From Aurantimicrobium minutum (lineage in GTDB: Bacteria; Actinomycetota; Actinomycetes; Actinomycetales; Microbacteriaceae), in the NCBI RefSeq assembly GCF_029894165.1, contig NZ_JARXXU010000001.1:186001-250000 (forward strand): a DNA stretch of 64,000 nt, written 5' to 3'. This document shows, one piece after another, positions 46,301-54,829 of the stretch (position 1 is its first letter; each line of letters opens with the position of its first letter). The position numbers were made by a program, and so were the translations under genes. The notes beneath the pieces were generated by a model. That model ran no database searches. It had not been told where the DNA came from and saw only the letters and a list, made by a program, of their open reading frames with translations.

Positions 46301-47355
46301 AGAACGTCGAAGCGTCAACCGTTCTCATGCTTCCCAAGATGTCCACGATCTCCGACGATGTGTTCCTCGCAGATGACACCATGATTGCCCCCTATAGCCT
46401 GGGCAACGGCTGGATGTATATCGGTCCAGTCGAGATTGGGAAGCGAGCATTCATTGGGAACTCCGGCCTTGCGCCCGCAGGCCGAAAAGTTCCCAAGGAT
46501 GCTCTCGTCGCTGTTCTCTCCAGCGCACCACGTAAAGCTAAGGAAGGTTCGTCCTGGCTGGGGTCACCTCCCATGCGTTTGCGTCGCCTCATTGCAGAAG
46601 GTGACCGTGAGCGCACCTACCTCCCTTCCACAGGCCTGCGACTGGCCCGTTCAATATGGGAGCTGACACGTTTCATTCCCGTCCTCGTCACGGCTTTGAT
46701 TGGTTTTGCCGTTGCCTCAACCCTTCTCCTGGTTACCCACTTCTGGGGCTTCTGGATCGCACTTCTGCTCAGCGGTCCGAGTCTGTGGGCTGCAGGAATC
46801 GTGGCCGCTGGAATCACGACCGCTGCCAAATGGATCTTGGTTGGGCGCATTACCCCCCAAGAAAAACCACTCTGGTCTTCATTTATCTGGCGTAATGAAG
46901 TGGCCGACACCTTCGTTGAGATGGTTGCCGCACCATGGTTTGCCAATTACATGAATGGCACGCTGGGTCTCGTCTGGTGGCTGCGTAGTCTCGGTGCTTC
47001 TATCGGGGGCGGCGTCTGGTGTGAAACGTATTGGTTGCCCGAGGCTGACCTCGTCACTTTGGGGGATGGTGCCACCGTCAACCGAGGCACGGTCCTGCAA
47101 ACCCACCTTTTTCATGACAGAGTGATGAGCATGGACCGCGTGGTTGTAGAAACGGGCGGAACACTGGGGCCCCACAGTGTTCTCCTTCCTGCTGCGCAGA
47201 TTGGTGCGCACAGCACCGTCGGTCCCGCTTCCCTCGTGATGCGTGGAGAGCTCGTCCCCGAAGGAAGCCGCTGGAGTGGTAACCCGATTGGTCCTTGGCG
47301 TGAGGTCACGGTGAGAAAGTATTTCTCTCACACGGGCGCCATTAAGACTGTGTGA
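43384..47355 (+). CDS. Epsilon-poly-lysine synthetase-like single-module NRPS (Pls type)
   Basis: A 1323-aa membrane NRPS. An adenylation domain (about 20-505) has VIFTSGSTGKPKG, the YGPTEAT motif and the SGKVDK lysine; aligned by eye to GrsA-PheA its pocket reads D-A-E-S-I-G-T-V-V-K, close to the lysine code of bacitracin synthetase. A carrier domain follows with the phosphopantetheine Ser555 in DIGGGSLAAAQL. Then six membrane helices alternate with three similar soluble domains rich in hexapeptide (left-handed beta-helix) turns, near residues 690-830, 960-1050 and 1180-1315. This is exactly the layout and length of Streptomyces Pls, which polymerises lysine through epsilon-amide bonds without a thioesterase. 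There is no condensation or thioesterase domain. The peptidase gene starts within its stop codon. Product identity is inference. Confidence 0.88.
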   Translation: MSIVPEHTSLQAELSRLDEATPARTLIDIFTSMVEKYPDESALDNGDVRLSYRELADHSAAIAFQLEACGVRRGDRVGVRLSSGTTELYISILGILAAGAAYVPVDADDPDERAELVFTEAQVRGTISGEGIFSSRDEKTGTFEYGGTLDFELLGSDLELHHTPQPADDAWVIFTSGSTGKPKGVAVSHRSAAAFVDAESEMFLQSDPLGPQDRVLAGLSVAFDASCEEMWLAWGHGACLVPAPRSLVRSGSDLGPWLMANGITVVSTVPTLAAMWPEDALENIRLLIFGGEAFPVELAEKLAVPGREVWNTYGPTEATVVACGALATGVGPMRIGLPLAGWDLAVVDVLGNRVAPGETGELIIGGVGLARYLDEEKDAQVYAPFPTLGWERAYRSGDMIRYEPEGLIFVGRVDDQVKIGGRRIELGEIESALSALPNVTASAVVVQQTAAGNKVLVGYLSVVDTTAFSTEDAVAALRKSLPAPLVPLLVPLAELPVRTSGKVDKAALPWPLETPELEDLGLSDIERRVASEWAQVLGVPVTDLNTHFFDIGGGSLAAAQLVGRLRSIDSNMTVADIYAHPRLGSMADFIAHNTDDLTAEPHNFHKSEKVPRSPQLIQALLSIPLYGLAGLRWLFYALTASTVVNSLGIVHFLPAISWSILIPGVLIFGSPWGRMFLSVLISRLVLSGVGPGNYRRGGSTHLRLWFAEQAAAHIGAVTLAGAPWVTAYARALGARIGKGVTMHTLPPVTGMLFVGEGASIEPEVDLTGYWIDGDVVRIGEIRIGAHSTIGARSTLAPGTRIAKFAEIAPGSSVFGKVAAGQLWSGSPAKREGKVKAWWPEEPARQSRAWGALFALSSGLFSLFPLIALLGGASVIASSLHNVQSAAEALGIIGKLFIPATLLSGFIFALLVLASVRLLSVTMREGVFPVHSWAGWQAWSIERILDLARTFLFPLYSSLFTPIWLRLLGAKVGKNVEASTVLMLPKMSTISDDVFLADDTMIAPYSLGNGWMYIGPVEIGKRAFIGNSGLAPAGRKVPKDALVAVLSSAPRKAKEGSSWLGSPPMRLRRLIAEGDRERTYLPSTGLRLARSIWELTRFIPVLVTALIGFAVASTLLLVTHFWGFWIALLLSGPSLWAAGIVAAGITTAAKWILVGRITPQEKPLWSSFIWRNEVADTFVEMVAAPWFANYMNGTLGLVWWLRSLGASIGGGVWCETYWLPEADLVTLGDGATVNRGTVLQTHLFHDRVMSMDRVVVETGGTLGPHSVLLPAAQIGAHSTVGPASLVMRGELVPEGSRWSGNPIGPWREVTVRKYFSHTGAIKTV

Positions 47356-48650
47356 GTATGAGCCTCGATCGATACACCCCCGACTCAGGGAGTGCCGACT
47401 ATACGGTTGAGCACTACGACCTTCGCCTGCGCTACAGAATGTCCACCAGTCACCTCACTGCCGTCGCCATTCTTGACGTGACGTTGCTGGCTGCGGTGCG
47501 ACAGATTTCCCTGGATCTGTGTGGAGTGCGGGCAGGCAAAGTATTAATCGCCGGTCGGGCTGTTAAAAATGTCAAGCAATCCTCCACCAAGCTCACCCTC
47601 AAGCTCCCCGAGGAAATGTCTGCGGGCAGCAAGTTCCAGTGTGAGATTCACTACGCGGGATACCCTCGTCCCCGGAGCTCCCGCTGGGGTGCTGTCGGGT
47701 GGGAGGAACTCACCGACGGTGTCGTCGTTGCCGGTCAACCCACGGGTGCTCCTACCTGGTTCCCCTGTAATGACCACCCCCGGTATAAGTCAACGTTCGA
47801 CATTTCTGTGACAACCGAAAAGAACTACACGGTTGCCGCCACGGGTGAATTAATGAGCACGACCGAGAAATCGGGTCTGACCACCTGGAATTTCCGCCAA
47901 ATGGCTCCTACTCCGAGCTATCTAGCCTCCGTCCAAATTGGCCGCTACCGTCAACACAATCAAGATGTGGGTGGCGTGAACGTCAACACCGTTTTCCCTC
48001 CCGACCGGGCGCACCAGGTTCACTCTGACCTCTCCAAGCTCGATGACATGATGGTCTACTTCTCTCAGATTTTTGGGCCATATCCATTCGAGAGCTACAC
48101 CCTGGTTGCGACCGCTGACGAGCTCGAAATCCCGCTAGAAGCTCAAGGAATGGCCATTTTTGGAGCCAATCACCTCGACGGCACCAACCCTGAGGAACGT
48201 CTCGTTGCCCACGAGCTTGCCCACCAGTGGTTTGGCAACAGTGTGGGCATCGCCCAGTGGAGTGACATCTGGCTCAATGAAGGATTCGCCTGCTACGCCG
48301 AGTGGCTGTGGTCTGAAGCTGCCGGAGGCATCACCACCCAAGGCATGGTGGAATCCCACCATGTCCTGCTCCGTCAACTCGATCAAGACATCATTGTGGG
48401 CGATCCAGGCCCCGATCTCATGTTTGATGACCGGGTCTATAAGCGTGGTGCTCTCACATTGCACGCGCTGCGAAAGACGGTGGGTGACGAGGCGTTTTTC
48501 ACCATCCTGCGTGAATGGGTTTCGCAGTATGCCCATGCCTTGGCAACCACGGAAGATTTCATTAGATTGAGCCAAGAACACAGCACAACATCGCTGGCGG
48601 CGCTCTTCGACAACTGGCTTTTTACGCCCCAGCTTCCAGCTCTGCCTTAA
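47352..48650 (+). CDS. M1-family zinc metallopeptidase, possible poly-lysine-degrading enzyme
   Basis: A 432-aa M1-type peptidase: zinc motif HELAH (287-291) with the third ligand Glu310 exactly 18 residues later (LNEGFACYAEW), and a Tyr-containing region after VYKRGALTLHAL. The exopeptidase motif, normally GAMEN, reads PLEAQGMAIFG. It has the N-terminal beta-saddle and catalytic domains but not the C-terminal helical domain of 850-aa aminopeptidase N. It lacks a signal peptide. It overlaps the NRPS stop codon by GTGA, so they are translationally coupled. The epsilon-PL-degrading enzyme of Streptomyces albulus is, from memory, also a zinc aminopeptidase of this type, so trimming or self-protection is a likely role. 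Confidence 0.85.
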   Translation: MSMSLDRYTPDSGSADYTVEHYDLRLRYRMSTSHLTAVAILDVTLLAAVRQISLDLCGVRAGKVLIAGRAVKNVKQSSTKLTLKLPEEMSAGSKFQCEIHYAGYPRPRSSRWGAVGWEELTDGVVVAGQPTGAPTWFPCNDHPRYKSTFDISVTTEKNYTVAATGELMSTTEKSGLTTWNFRQMAPTPSYLASVQIGRYRQHNQDVGGVNVNTVFPPDRAHQVHSDLSKLDDMMVYFSQIFGPYPFESYTLVATADELEIPLEAQGMAIFGANHLDGTNPEERLVAHELAHQWFGNSVGIAQWSDIWLNEGFACYAEWLWSEAAGGITTQGMVESHHVLLRQLDQDIIVGDPGPDLMFDDRVYKRGALTLHALRKTVGDEAFFTILREWVSQYAHALATTEDFIRLSQEHSTTSLAALFDNWLFTPQLPALP

Positions 48651-49312
48651 CCGGGCAACGTCTCGATGACAGCAGAAACGACGACGCCTGCCGGTGCCTC
48701 GAGCGGGATGAAAGCGTAGATTTCTGCCGAGCCCCGCACCTGGCCATATTTCTCGCCGTCGCGTTCAGAAATCTCTACATCGGAGAAGTCGATCAGAATA
48801 CCCCGTCCATCTGCCTTCACCACGGCTTCGTAGTCACACCAGCCCTGCAGAGTAATTGACGTGGTGCTGTGAAGAATCCCCACTTGACGTTCTTCTGATG
48901 GATGTCCGCTCTCGATATCGATGCCGACTTTTCGTCCGTGTGCAGCAAAGGCAACCGCATGGTCACCGCTATATGCCACCGACACATTCAGATCACTCCC
49001 GCGAATACTGATGGCGCCATGGTCGCCGCCACACACAGCACACTGAGCAGCGGGAGTGATGTTCTGCCAGTCCTGCTGGAGAATTTCAGAAGCGAGCTTG
49101 CGTGCATAAAATCTCCCCGCTAGATATCTCTTGGCGAGAGCGGGTGGGAGTGAGAGTGAACGGCTTTCCTCAGTTTGGGACAAATAAGGCAAGAGTGACT
49201 GATGTTGTAAATCCGTGAGACTCGGTGTTCCCCACATTAACGAATATGAGTGAAAGGTCTCGCTCACAGCAGCAGCTTTGCAAAGGGACAGAACACGTTC
49301 ACCATTGTTCAA
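48647..49312 (-). CDS. 4'-phosphopantetheinyl transferase
   Basis: About 221 aa with the Sfp-type motifs in order: ARRxL-like LAKRYLAGRFYARKLASE, SVAYSGDHAVAFAA, KVGIDIESG (metal-binding Asp and Glu) and WCDYEAVVKADGRG, a slightly changed WxxKEAxxKxxG with Tyr instead of Lys. It converts apo- to holo-carrier proteins by attaching phosphopantetheine, which the PCP domain of the NRPS-like enzyme requires. It is convergent with the M1 gene (4-bp overlap). The start is uncertain: TTG at 49312 or a GTG or ATG within the next 25 codons. Confidence 0.85.
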   Translation of the reverse strand: MNNGERVLSLCKAAAVSETFHSYSLMWGTPSLTDLQHQSLLPYLSQTEESRSLSLPPALAKRYLAGRFYARKLASEILQQDWQNITPAAQCAVCGGDHGAISIRGSDLNVSVAYSGDHAVAFAAHGRKVGIDIESGHPSEERQVGILHSTTSITLQGWCDYEAVVKADGRGILIDFSDVEISERDGEKYGQVRGSAEIYAFIPLEAPAGVVVSAVIETLPG

Positions 49313-49348
49313 CGCTACTCCCAGCTCAACACTCCACGCATCAAAGTT

Positions 49349-52300
49349 TCAAGTTCTGGGATTCACTCGCCGGATCATCCACGTGCCGACGAACAACATG
49401 AGCAATGCACATGAAATGTACCAACTTGTGTTTATACCCGTCTTAGCTAATTGCATAGAAACCTGTCCTGGCAAAGCGGAGGGATCTACGCCGGAAGAAC
49501 CTATGAGCTCTCCCCTAGCGTTAATTTCAAACCAAGTCGTGCTAGAAGCCTTCAGTCCCCGATAGTCAATGCCTGAGAGTGTGAGCGCATGCCAACCCGC
49601 CTCAAGGCCGTAGGGAATGACGGTATTGCCAAGAATTGTTCCCGCAGCACCTGCAGTGCCTGACGAGAGCAATTGTGGAGTGGAGTGGACGACTAAGGAC
49701 CAAGGGGAACTGGGTTCCAGGCCTGAGCTCGAGAATTCCGCAAGCCCACCTGTGACGGGGTCTCCAACGACAACATCAATCACAATTTCGAATGTCGTTT
49801 CTGTTTGGCTGGGAGATACTGGCTTCAGCGCAGTGGAAGTCAGACTCGATGAGCTCGTACCGATGTTGTTCACTGCATTCACTCTGAACGTGTAGTTCAC
49901 CCCGTTGGTTAAGCCCGTGATGTCACAGGAAGTGACGGGCGCCAAGACCGTGCAGCTCGCTCCACCAGGTGTTGCCGTGGCTGTGTAGGAAACAAGCGCG
50001 CGCCCACCTGTCGCAGATGGTGCAGTCCATGCAAGAGCAACACCCTGATTTCCTGCAACGCCGGTCAGGTCGGTGGGTGGGTCTGGTGAAGTCACGTATG
50101 TCGCAGCCAAAGCTGTAGAAGCTGGTCCAGCACCGGCATCATTCACAGCACGAATGATCACGCCATAGTTCACCCCTGCTATTAGACCTGAAATGTGTTG
50201 CGGGCTCCCGGTTGATGTTGAACTGAAAGCAATCCAGTGGGCGCCCGCATCAACAGAGTATTCATAACTACTTATTGGATTACCTCCATCCGAAGATGGA
50301 GCATTGAAGATCACAGAAAGAAAATCGTTTCCGGGAGTCACTGAGGTGAGCGAGGGTGCATCAGGTGTGGTGTGAGGGGTTGAGAGCAAGGACGCGGTGC
50401 TTGCATCACTTTCTCCAACCGTCGCAAAGGCGGTTGAGCGGGCAGTCACTGTAAATGTGTATGCCTGGCCGTTTGTCAATCCGCCTACGAAACAGAGTGT
50501 CTGCGGCCAGGAAGTACTGCAAGTGTGGCCGCCGGGATTTGAGGTGACGAGATAAGTGGACAGCGATGCACCACCATTATCTACAGGTGCCATCCAGGTG
50601 ACCACTGCAGATTGATCGCCTGCACCTGCCTGAATTGACGTTGGAGGGCCCGGTTTGGTCAGAGGGATGGTGGAACTCGACAAGACACTTCGTGGTCCAT
50701 AGCCTTCTGAGTTATAGGCATAAACACCGAACCTGTATGGGTAACCATTTGTGAGGCCGGTAACGTCACAAGCCAACGATGGAGAAGGAATTATTAGCGT
50801 GCAGACACTTCGACTCACTCCCGCGCTGTCGTAAGCACGGACCTGATATTCACTCACGTCATCGCCCCCGTTATCTACTGGGGCGGTCCACGTGACTGTC
50901 GCGCCCGCGTTACTACTCGACCCCGAAACAGACGTCGGTGCACCAGGAATTGTTCGCGGGATGGCGGGGGATGATGGAAGACTTTCTGCGCCGTATGCAA
51001 GAGAGTTTTTGGCCTTAACCGTGAAAGTGTAAGCCGTTCCGTTGGTGAGTCCTGAAATCGTGCACGTCAGTCCAGAGACCACACATGAAAATGATCCAGG
51101 GGTGGAAGTGGCTGTGTATTCAGTGATCACATCGCCACCATTATTCAAAGGTGCAGTCCATGTGAGGGTAGCTTGCGTTGCCTGCGTAGATACCGTGGGG
51201 AGTCCCGGATTACTCGGAAGCCCCAGTGGCGTGACAGCGTTTGAAGCTGCGCTAGCCGCCAACGCAGCACCGGCAGCGTTAGTGGTCTTAACGGTAAACG
51301 TGTATGAAGTTCCATTGGTCAAACCATTTACGATGCAGGACGGGTTCGATACCGAAGAGGTTGGTGCAATACACGTAGCACCTCCGGGACTAGATGTGAC
51401 AAGGTAACCAGTGACATTGGCGCTCACCCTGTTTGTCCACGTGACCCTCGAGCTGGCATCACCAACTTCTGCATTTGGGGTACCATCTAAAACTTCTACA
51501 GGTACCACCATCGGTGTAACAGTCACAGCATTACTTACCCCACTAACTCCAGATGAGTTATTAGCAGTAACAGTAAATGTGTAGGACTGACCTGTTGTAA
51601 GCCCAGAAACGGTGCAGGTCCTGGCTGTGGCTATCGCAGCACATGTTTTTCCGCCCACACTCGATGTAACGGTGTAACCCGTGATAGTGCTGGATCCTGA
51701 GAATGAAGGCGCAGTCCAATTCAGAGTTACGCTCGTTCCGCCCACGGACGCGGTCGCATTTGTTGGTGGTCCCGGTTTAGGACATCCTGTGCCAGTTGGA
51801 TTTTGCCACAATAAGTAGGGATACCCGTTATTGAAACCGGAGCAAATTCCCCAAATTTGGGTTGTTCCGTTGTATTCAGCCCACCCATCAACAATTGTCC
51901 AATTTCCGCCGTTTGGGCCGAAAGTTGAATAGCTTTTCATCTCGGCAGTTGTCTTAGAAAACACTTCCGGTGGGACGACAAATGGGCTCACCCAGTCCCA
52001 GCCCATAAATCTTGAGGCAATTCCTGAACCAAAATGTGGTTCAAAAAATAGATTTCCTTCGAGTGTTGTTTTCGACATCCTTCTGAAGAGGACACCGCCG
52101 CCGTATCCCCCAACACTGGACTTGACTGTGACATTTGAGTAAGAATTTCCAACTATTGCATCGGGATAGCCAGCACGATAATTTCCGTCTTGCCCACCTA
52201 CAAGACCACCCCCATCTCCAGCATCGATTGTCCCTTGCGAATAAGAATTTCGAATTATTCCTTGGTTGAGGCCCACTAACCCTCCGGCCATTGCTGCAGA

Positions 52301-52912
52301 CCTGATCGTTGCCCACGCACCGCTGCTTTCAATGCGCCCGGAGTTGTAGCCCACAAGTCCCGCTGTATATTGCTCAGTACTCGAGATGCTCCCGCTGACA
52401 TAAGAAGTTGAGATAACCCCCTGGTTTTCTCCAGCTAGCCCTGCAGCGTAGTAATTCCCGTTGACATTGACCTGCAGGTTCATCGATGCGATTCGAGCAC
52501 TCGATGTAAGTTTCGAAAAAAAGCCAACATATTGAACCGTTGGCAAATTAATCGTCAATCCAGAAATTTGAAAGTGATCACCGTCGTAGTTTCCTGCGAA
52601 GGATGCAATGGGGATCCACGGGTTCATAGTGGCTAGAGAGATGTCCTGTGTTTGAAGAAAATATGTATTTTCAGTTCCGCAATCTCTCAGAGCCGATAGC
52701 TGACTTGCGCTAGCAACCTTCCAGGGATCAGTGGATAACCCGGTACCGCCTGCAAAGACAGTTGTGCAATTAGCCACAGCACGAGCTGTGTCTGCCATCC
52801 CCATCAGGGGACTCACCCCAACAGCTAAAGCTGCAAAAACAGTCAGTACCTTGCGTGTGGCCAGAACTGTTACTCGATTGGTGTTCTTTTGGAGTGCACG
52901 GAACAGCATCAT
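49349..52912 (-). CDS. Large Fn3/GLUG adhesin with LAKTG sorting signal
   Basis: About 1187 aa. Order: signal peptide (residues about 1-45, hydrophobic core VLTVFAALAVGVSPLMGM), a GLUG-type repeat region (for example GLAGENQGVISTSYVSG, GLVGYNSGRIESS, GLVGLNQGIIRNSYSQG), a WGICSGFNNGYPYLLW segment common in such proteins, seven fibronectin type III domains each beginning PxxP and with VTWTAP-type strands (about residues 395-1050), and a C-terminal LAKTG motif, membrane helix and RR tail. The protein is probably a sortase-anchored, extended adhesin. ATG at 52912 is preceded by GGCGGG. It is divergent from a TetR-like regulator across three palindromes. Confidence 0.85.
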   Translation of the reverse strand: MMLFRALQKNTNRVTVLATRKVLTVFAALAVGVSPLMGMADTARAVANCTTVFAGGTGLSTDPWKVASASQLSALRDCGTENTYFLQTQDISLATMNPWIPIASFAGNYDGDHFQISGLTINLPTVQYVGFFSKLTSSARIASMNLQVNVNGNYYAAGLAGENQGVISTSYVSGSISSTEQYTAGLVGYNSGRIESSGAWATIRSAAMAGGLVGLNQGIIRNSYSQGTIDAGDGGGLVGGQDGNYRAGYPDAIVGNSYSNVTVKSSVGGYGGGVLFRRMSKTTLEGNLFFEPHFGSGIASRFMGWDWVSPFVVPPEVFSKTTAEMKSYSTFGPNGGNWTIVDGWAEYNGTTQIWGICSGFNNGYPYLLWQNPTGTGCPKPGPPTNATASVGGTSVTLNWTAPSFSGSSTITGYTVTSSVGGKTCAAIATARTCTVSGLTTGQSYTFTVTANNSSGVSGVSNAVTVTPMVVPVEVLDGTPNAEVGDASSRVTWTNRVSANVTGYLVTSSPGGATCIAPTSSVSNPSCIVNGLTNGTSYTFTVKTTNAAGAALAASAASNAVTPLGLPSNPGLPTVSTQATQATLTWTAPLNNGGDVITEYTATSTPGSFSCVVSGLTCTISGLTNGTAYTFTVKAKNSLAYGAESLPSSPAIPRTIPGAPTSVSGSSSNAGATVTWTAPVDNGGDDVSEYQVRAYDSAGVSRSVCTLIIPSPSLACDVTGLTNGYPYRFGVYAYNSEGYGPRSVLSSSTIPLTKPGPPTSIQAGAGDQSAVVTWMAPVDNGGASLSTYLVTSNPGGHTCSTSWPQTLCFVGGLTNGQAYTFTVTARSTAFATVGESDASTASLLSTPHTTPDAPSLTSVTPGNDFLSVIFNAPSSDGGNPISSYEYSVDAGAHWIAFSSTSTGSPQHISGLIAGVNYGVIIRAVNDAGAGPASTALAATYVTSPDPPTDLTGVAGNQGVALAWTAPSATGGRALVSYTATATPGGASCTVLAPVTSCDITGLTNGVNYTFRVNAVNNIGTSSSSLTSTALKPVSPSQTETTFEIVIDVVVGDPVTGGLAEFSSSGLEPSSPWSLVVHSTPQLLSSGTAGAAGTILGNTVIPYGLEAGWHALTLSGIDYRGLKASSTTWFEINARGELIGSSGVDPSALPGQVSMQLAKTGINTSWYISCALLMLFVGTWMIRRVNPRT

Positions 52913-52944
52913 CTGATTACCCGCCTCCACCCGGCATTTTTGCG

Positions 52945-53004
52945 CTGAAATAACTTCAGTAGTCTACCTGAAATGATTTCAGCACTGGGCTGAAATGATT
53001 TGAG
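52945..53004. promoter_or_regulatory. Three evenly spaced palindromic operators
   Basis: 15-bp sites CTGAAATAACTTCAG (52945), CTGAAATGATTTCAG (52968, perfect) and CTGAAATGATTTGAG (52990) have centres 23 and 22 bp apart, two helical turns. They lie between the divergent adhesin and TetR-like genes. Confidence 0.85.
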
Positions 53005-53037
53005 CTTGATTTCTCCAAATCTTGATAGCCTCATCAC

Positions 53038-53817
53038 ATGGCAGATCTCGTGAAAAAGTCCTCGCGGAATACCGCGAAGCTTCACCCCGCCATCGCTGCC
53101 CAGGCGCCAAGAGAACGAGTCCTTGATTCAGCCTTTTGGTTACAGTTTGGGGAGGACCCAGAACCCTCAACCCGGCAGAAAATGATTTACGTCACTGCTG
53201 ACGACGTCAGCAGGGTAGGACCCTCAACGTTCAATGCAGGGGAGATGACTCAAGCTTTGGGCGTGGCCTATAGCCTGGTTAACTTTCACTTTGGCAGTAG
53301 GGATGAACTCCTTGCAGAGACTATGTATTACGTCTACACCGGGTATGTGCAAGATGTGTGGGCCAAGGTAACCAGCGCCACGCGGACCCCCGAGATACGC
53401 ATGAGAACGTGGATTGAGGCACTTGCGGATAAAGCTGCCGAAATTGGAGGCTGGGGTGCCGTAATTAACTTCCCCACAGCATCACTAGAAGTATCAGGTC
53501 TGGTTGCCGATAAATATGGCCAAGAGATAGTCGACTTGGCAGAGCTCAACTTGGCACGGGTGATGATGTTGATTAGTGACATGAACAAGGGCCAAGTCAG
53601 TGACAAAGAACCTGCGCTTGGCAAGGTTTCTTCTGTATCGCTACTAAGGAATCCTGCAAAGACTGCACAAGCCGTCAGCGTGATGATGTCTGCAAACGGT
53701 CTAGCCATCCTTCGGGGAGGACGCAGCGCCACCGAGGCGGCTCGTCAGAAGTCGATTGACAAGATACTGACCAAAACCCACGTGACCAGGATTATGGATT
53801 CACTCAAGCAGAAGTAA
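53038..53817 (+). CDS. TetR-like transcriptional regulator
   Basis: A 259-aa protein. The helix-turn-helix reads FNAGEMTQALGVAYSLVNFHFGSRDELLAETM (about residues 62-95), the TetR pattern, but it is preceded by an unusually long N-terminal arm of about 60 residues. The C-terminal helical domain (about 105-255) is not similar to a known ligand class. It starts 6 nt after a TAGCCT box (leaderless pattern), so the three upstream palindromes are the obvious binding sites for autoregulation and for control of the divergent adhesin gene. Confidence 0.8.
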   Translation: MADLVKKSSRNTAKLHPAIAAQAPRERVLDSAFWLQFGEDPEPSTRQKMIYVTADDVSRVGPSTFNAGEMTQALGVAYSLVNFHFGSRDELLAETMYYVYTGYVQDVWAKVTSATRTPEIRMRTWIEALADKAAEIGGWGAVINFPTASLEVSGLVADKYGQEIVDLAELNLARVMMLISDMNKGQVSDKEPALGKVSSVSLLRNPAKTAQAVSVMMSANGLAILRGGRSATEAARQKSIDKILTKTHVTRIMDSLKQK

Positions 53818-53874
53818 ATCGCGCGGTAGGATTGAGGTATTCCCCCCGCTCGCGAAATCGCTGGAGTCGTACCC

Positions 53875-54123
53875 ATGCCCACCATCGTCGTCGAGGTAAT
53901 GCCCAAGGCTGAAATTCTTGACCCACAGGGCAAGGCAGTCGCTGGTGCTCTTACCCGCCTAGGACATAACCAGTTCTCCGGTGTTCGCATCGGCAAGCGC
54001 TTCGAGCTCACCGTTGACGGTCCCGTCACCGCTGAAACTCTCGCAGCCGCCAAGACCATCGCAGAGGACATCCTCTCGAACTCGGTCATCGAAGATGTCG
54101 TCAGCATCTCCGAGGCCAAGTAA
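53875..54123 (+). CDS. purS: Phosphoribosylformylglycinamidine synthase subunit PurS
   Basis: An 82-aa subunit that begins PTIVVEVMPKAEILDPQGKA and has the conserved GVRIGKRFELTVDG. It bridges PurL and PurQ in the FGAM synthase complex and helps pass ammonia. A GGAG site precedes the ATG. The stop codon overlaps the purQ start by 1 bp. Confidence 0.97.
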   Translation: MPTIVVEVMPKAEILDPQGKAVAGALTRLGHNQFSGVRIGKRFELTVDGPVTAETLAAAKTIAEDILSNSVIEDVVSISEAK

Positions 54124-54824
54124 TGCGCGTCGGAGTCATCACCTTTCCCGGCTCGCTCGATGAGCGTGACGCGCAGCGTGCTGTGCGCCTGGCAGGCGGA
54201 ACGCCTGTGGCGCTCTGGCACGGTGCCCACGACCTCGAAGGCGTAGAAGCCATCATTCTTCCCGGAGGGTTCAGCTACGGCGACTACCTCCGTGCCGGCT
54301 CGATTGCTAGCCACGCGCCCATCATGGCGGAAGTCATTGATGCCGCCCACAAGGGCATGCCCGTTCTCGGTATTTGCAACGGCTTCCAGATGCTGGCCGA
54401 AGCTCGTCTCGTTCCAGGTGCCCACGGTCGCAATGACTGTGGCACCTTTGTTCGTCGCGACCAGAAGCTCATCGTGGAGAACAACACCACGGCATGGACC
54501 AAGGATTTCACGCAGGGTGAAGAGATCATCATTCCCTTGAAAAACGCTGATGGCCGCTTCGTTGCAGATGCTGACACCATCAAGCGCATCGAGGACAACG
54601 GCCAGGTCACTTTCCGTTATGTCGGGATGAACCCCAATGGTTCGCTCGATGACATCGCAGGTGTGTCCAACGAAGCCGGCAACGTCGTGGGCCTCATGCC
54701 TCACCCCGAGCACGCCGTCGAGCCTGGTTTTGGTCCCGACACTGCTCAGGCGATGCGCTCGGGTCTGGATGGACTCAAGTTCTTCACCTCGGTTATTCAG
54801 AGCACTTTGCTCGCCAAGGCCTAG
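54123..54824 (+). CDS. purQ: Phosphoribosylformylglycinamidine synthase subunit PurQ
   Basis: A 233-aa class I glutamine amidotransferase. The nucleophile elbow is GICNGFQML (Cys near residue 86), and the His-Glu pair is in MPHPEHAVEP. It releases ammonia from glutamine for PurL. It sits between purS and a DUF3817 gene that is 5 bp downstream. Confidence 0.98.
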   Translation: MRVGVITFPGSLDERDAQRAVRLAGGTPVALWHGAHDLEGVEAIILPGGFSYGDYLRAGSIASHAPIMAEVIDAAHKGMPVLGICNGFQMLAEARLVPGAHGRNDCGTFVRRDQKLIVENNTTAWTKDFTQGEEIIIPLKNADGRFVADADTIKRIEDNGQVTFRYVGMNPNGSLDDIAGVSNEAGNVVGLMPHPEHAVEPGFGPDTAQAMRSGLDGLKFFTSVIQSTLLAKA

Positions 54825-54829
54825 ACATC

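Noticed and set aside
43384-47355. Siderophore NRPS
   Set aside because: There is no condensation or thioesterase domain, no MbtH, transporter or iron-box nearby, and the membrane C-terminal layout is that of Pls.
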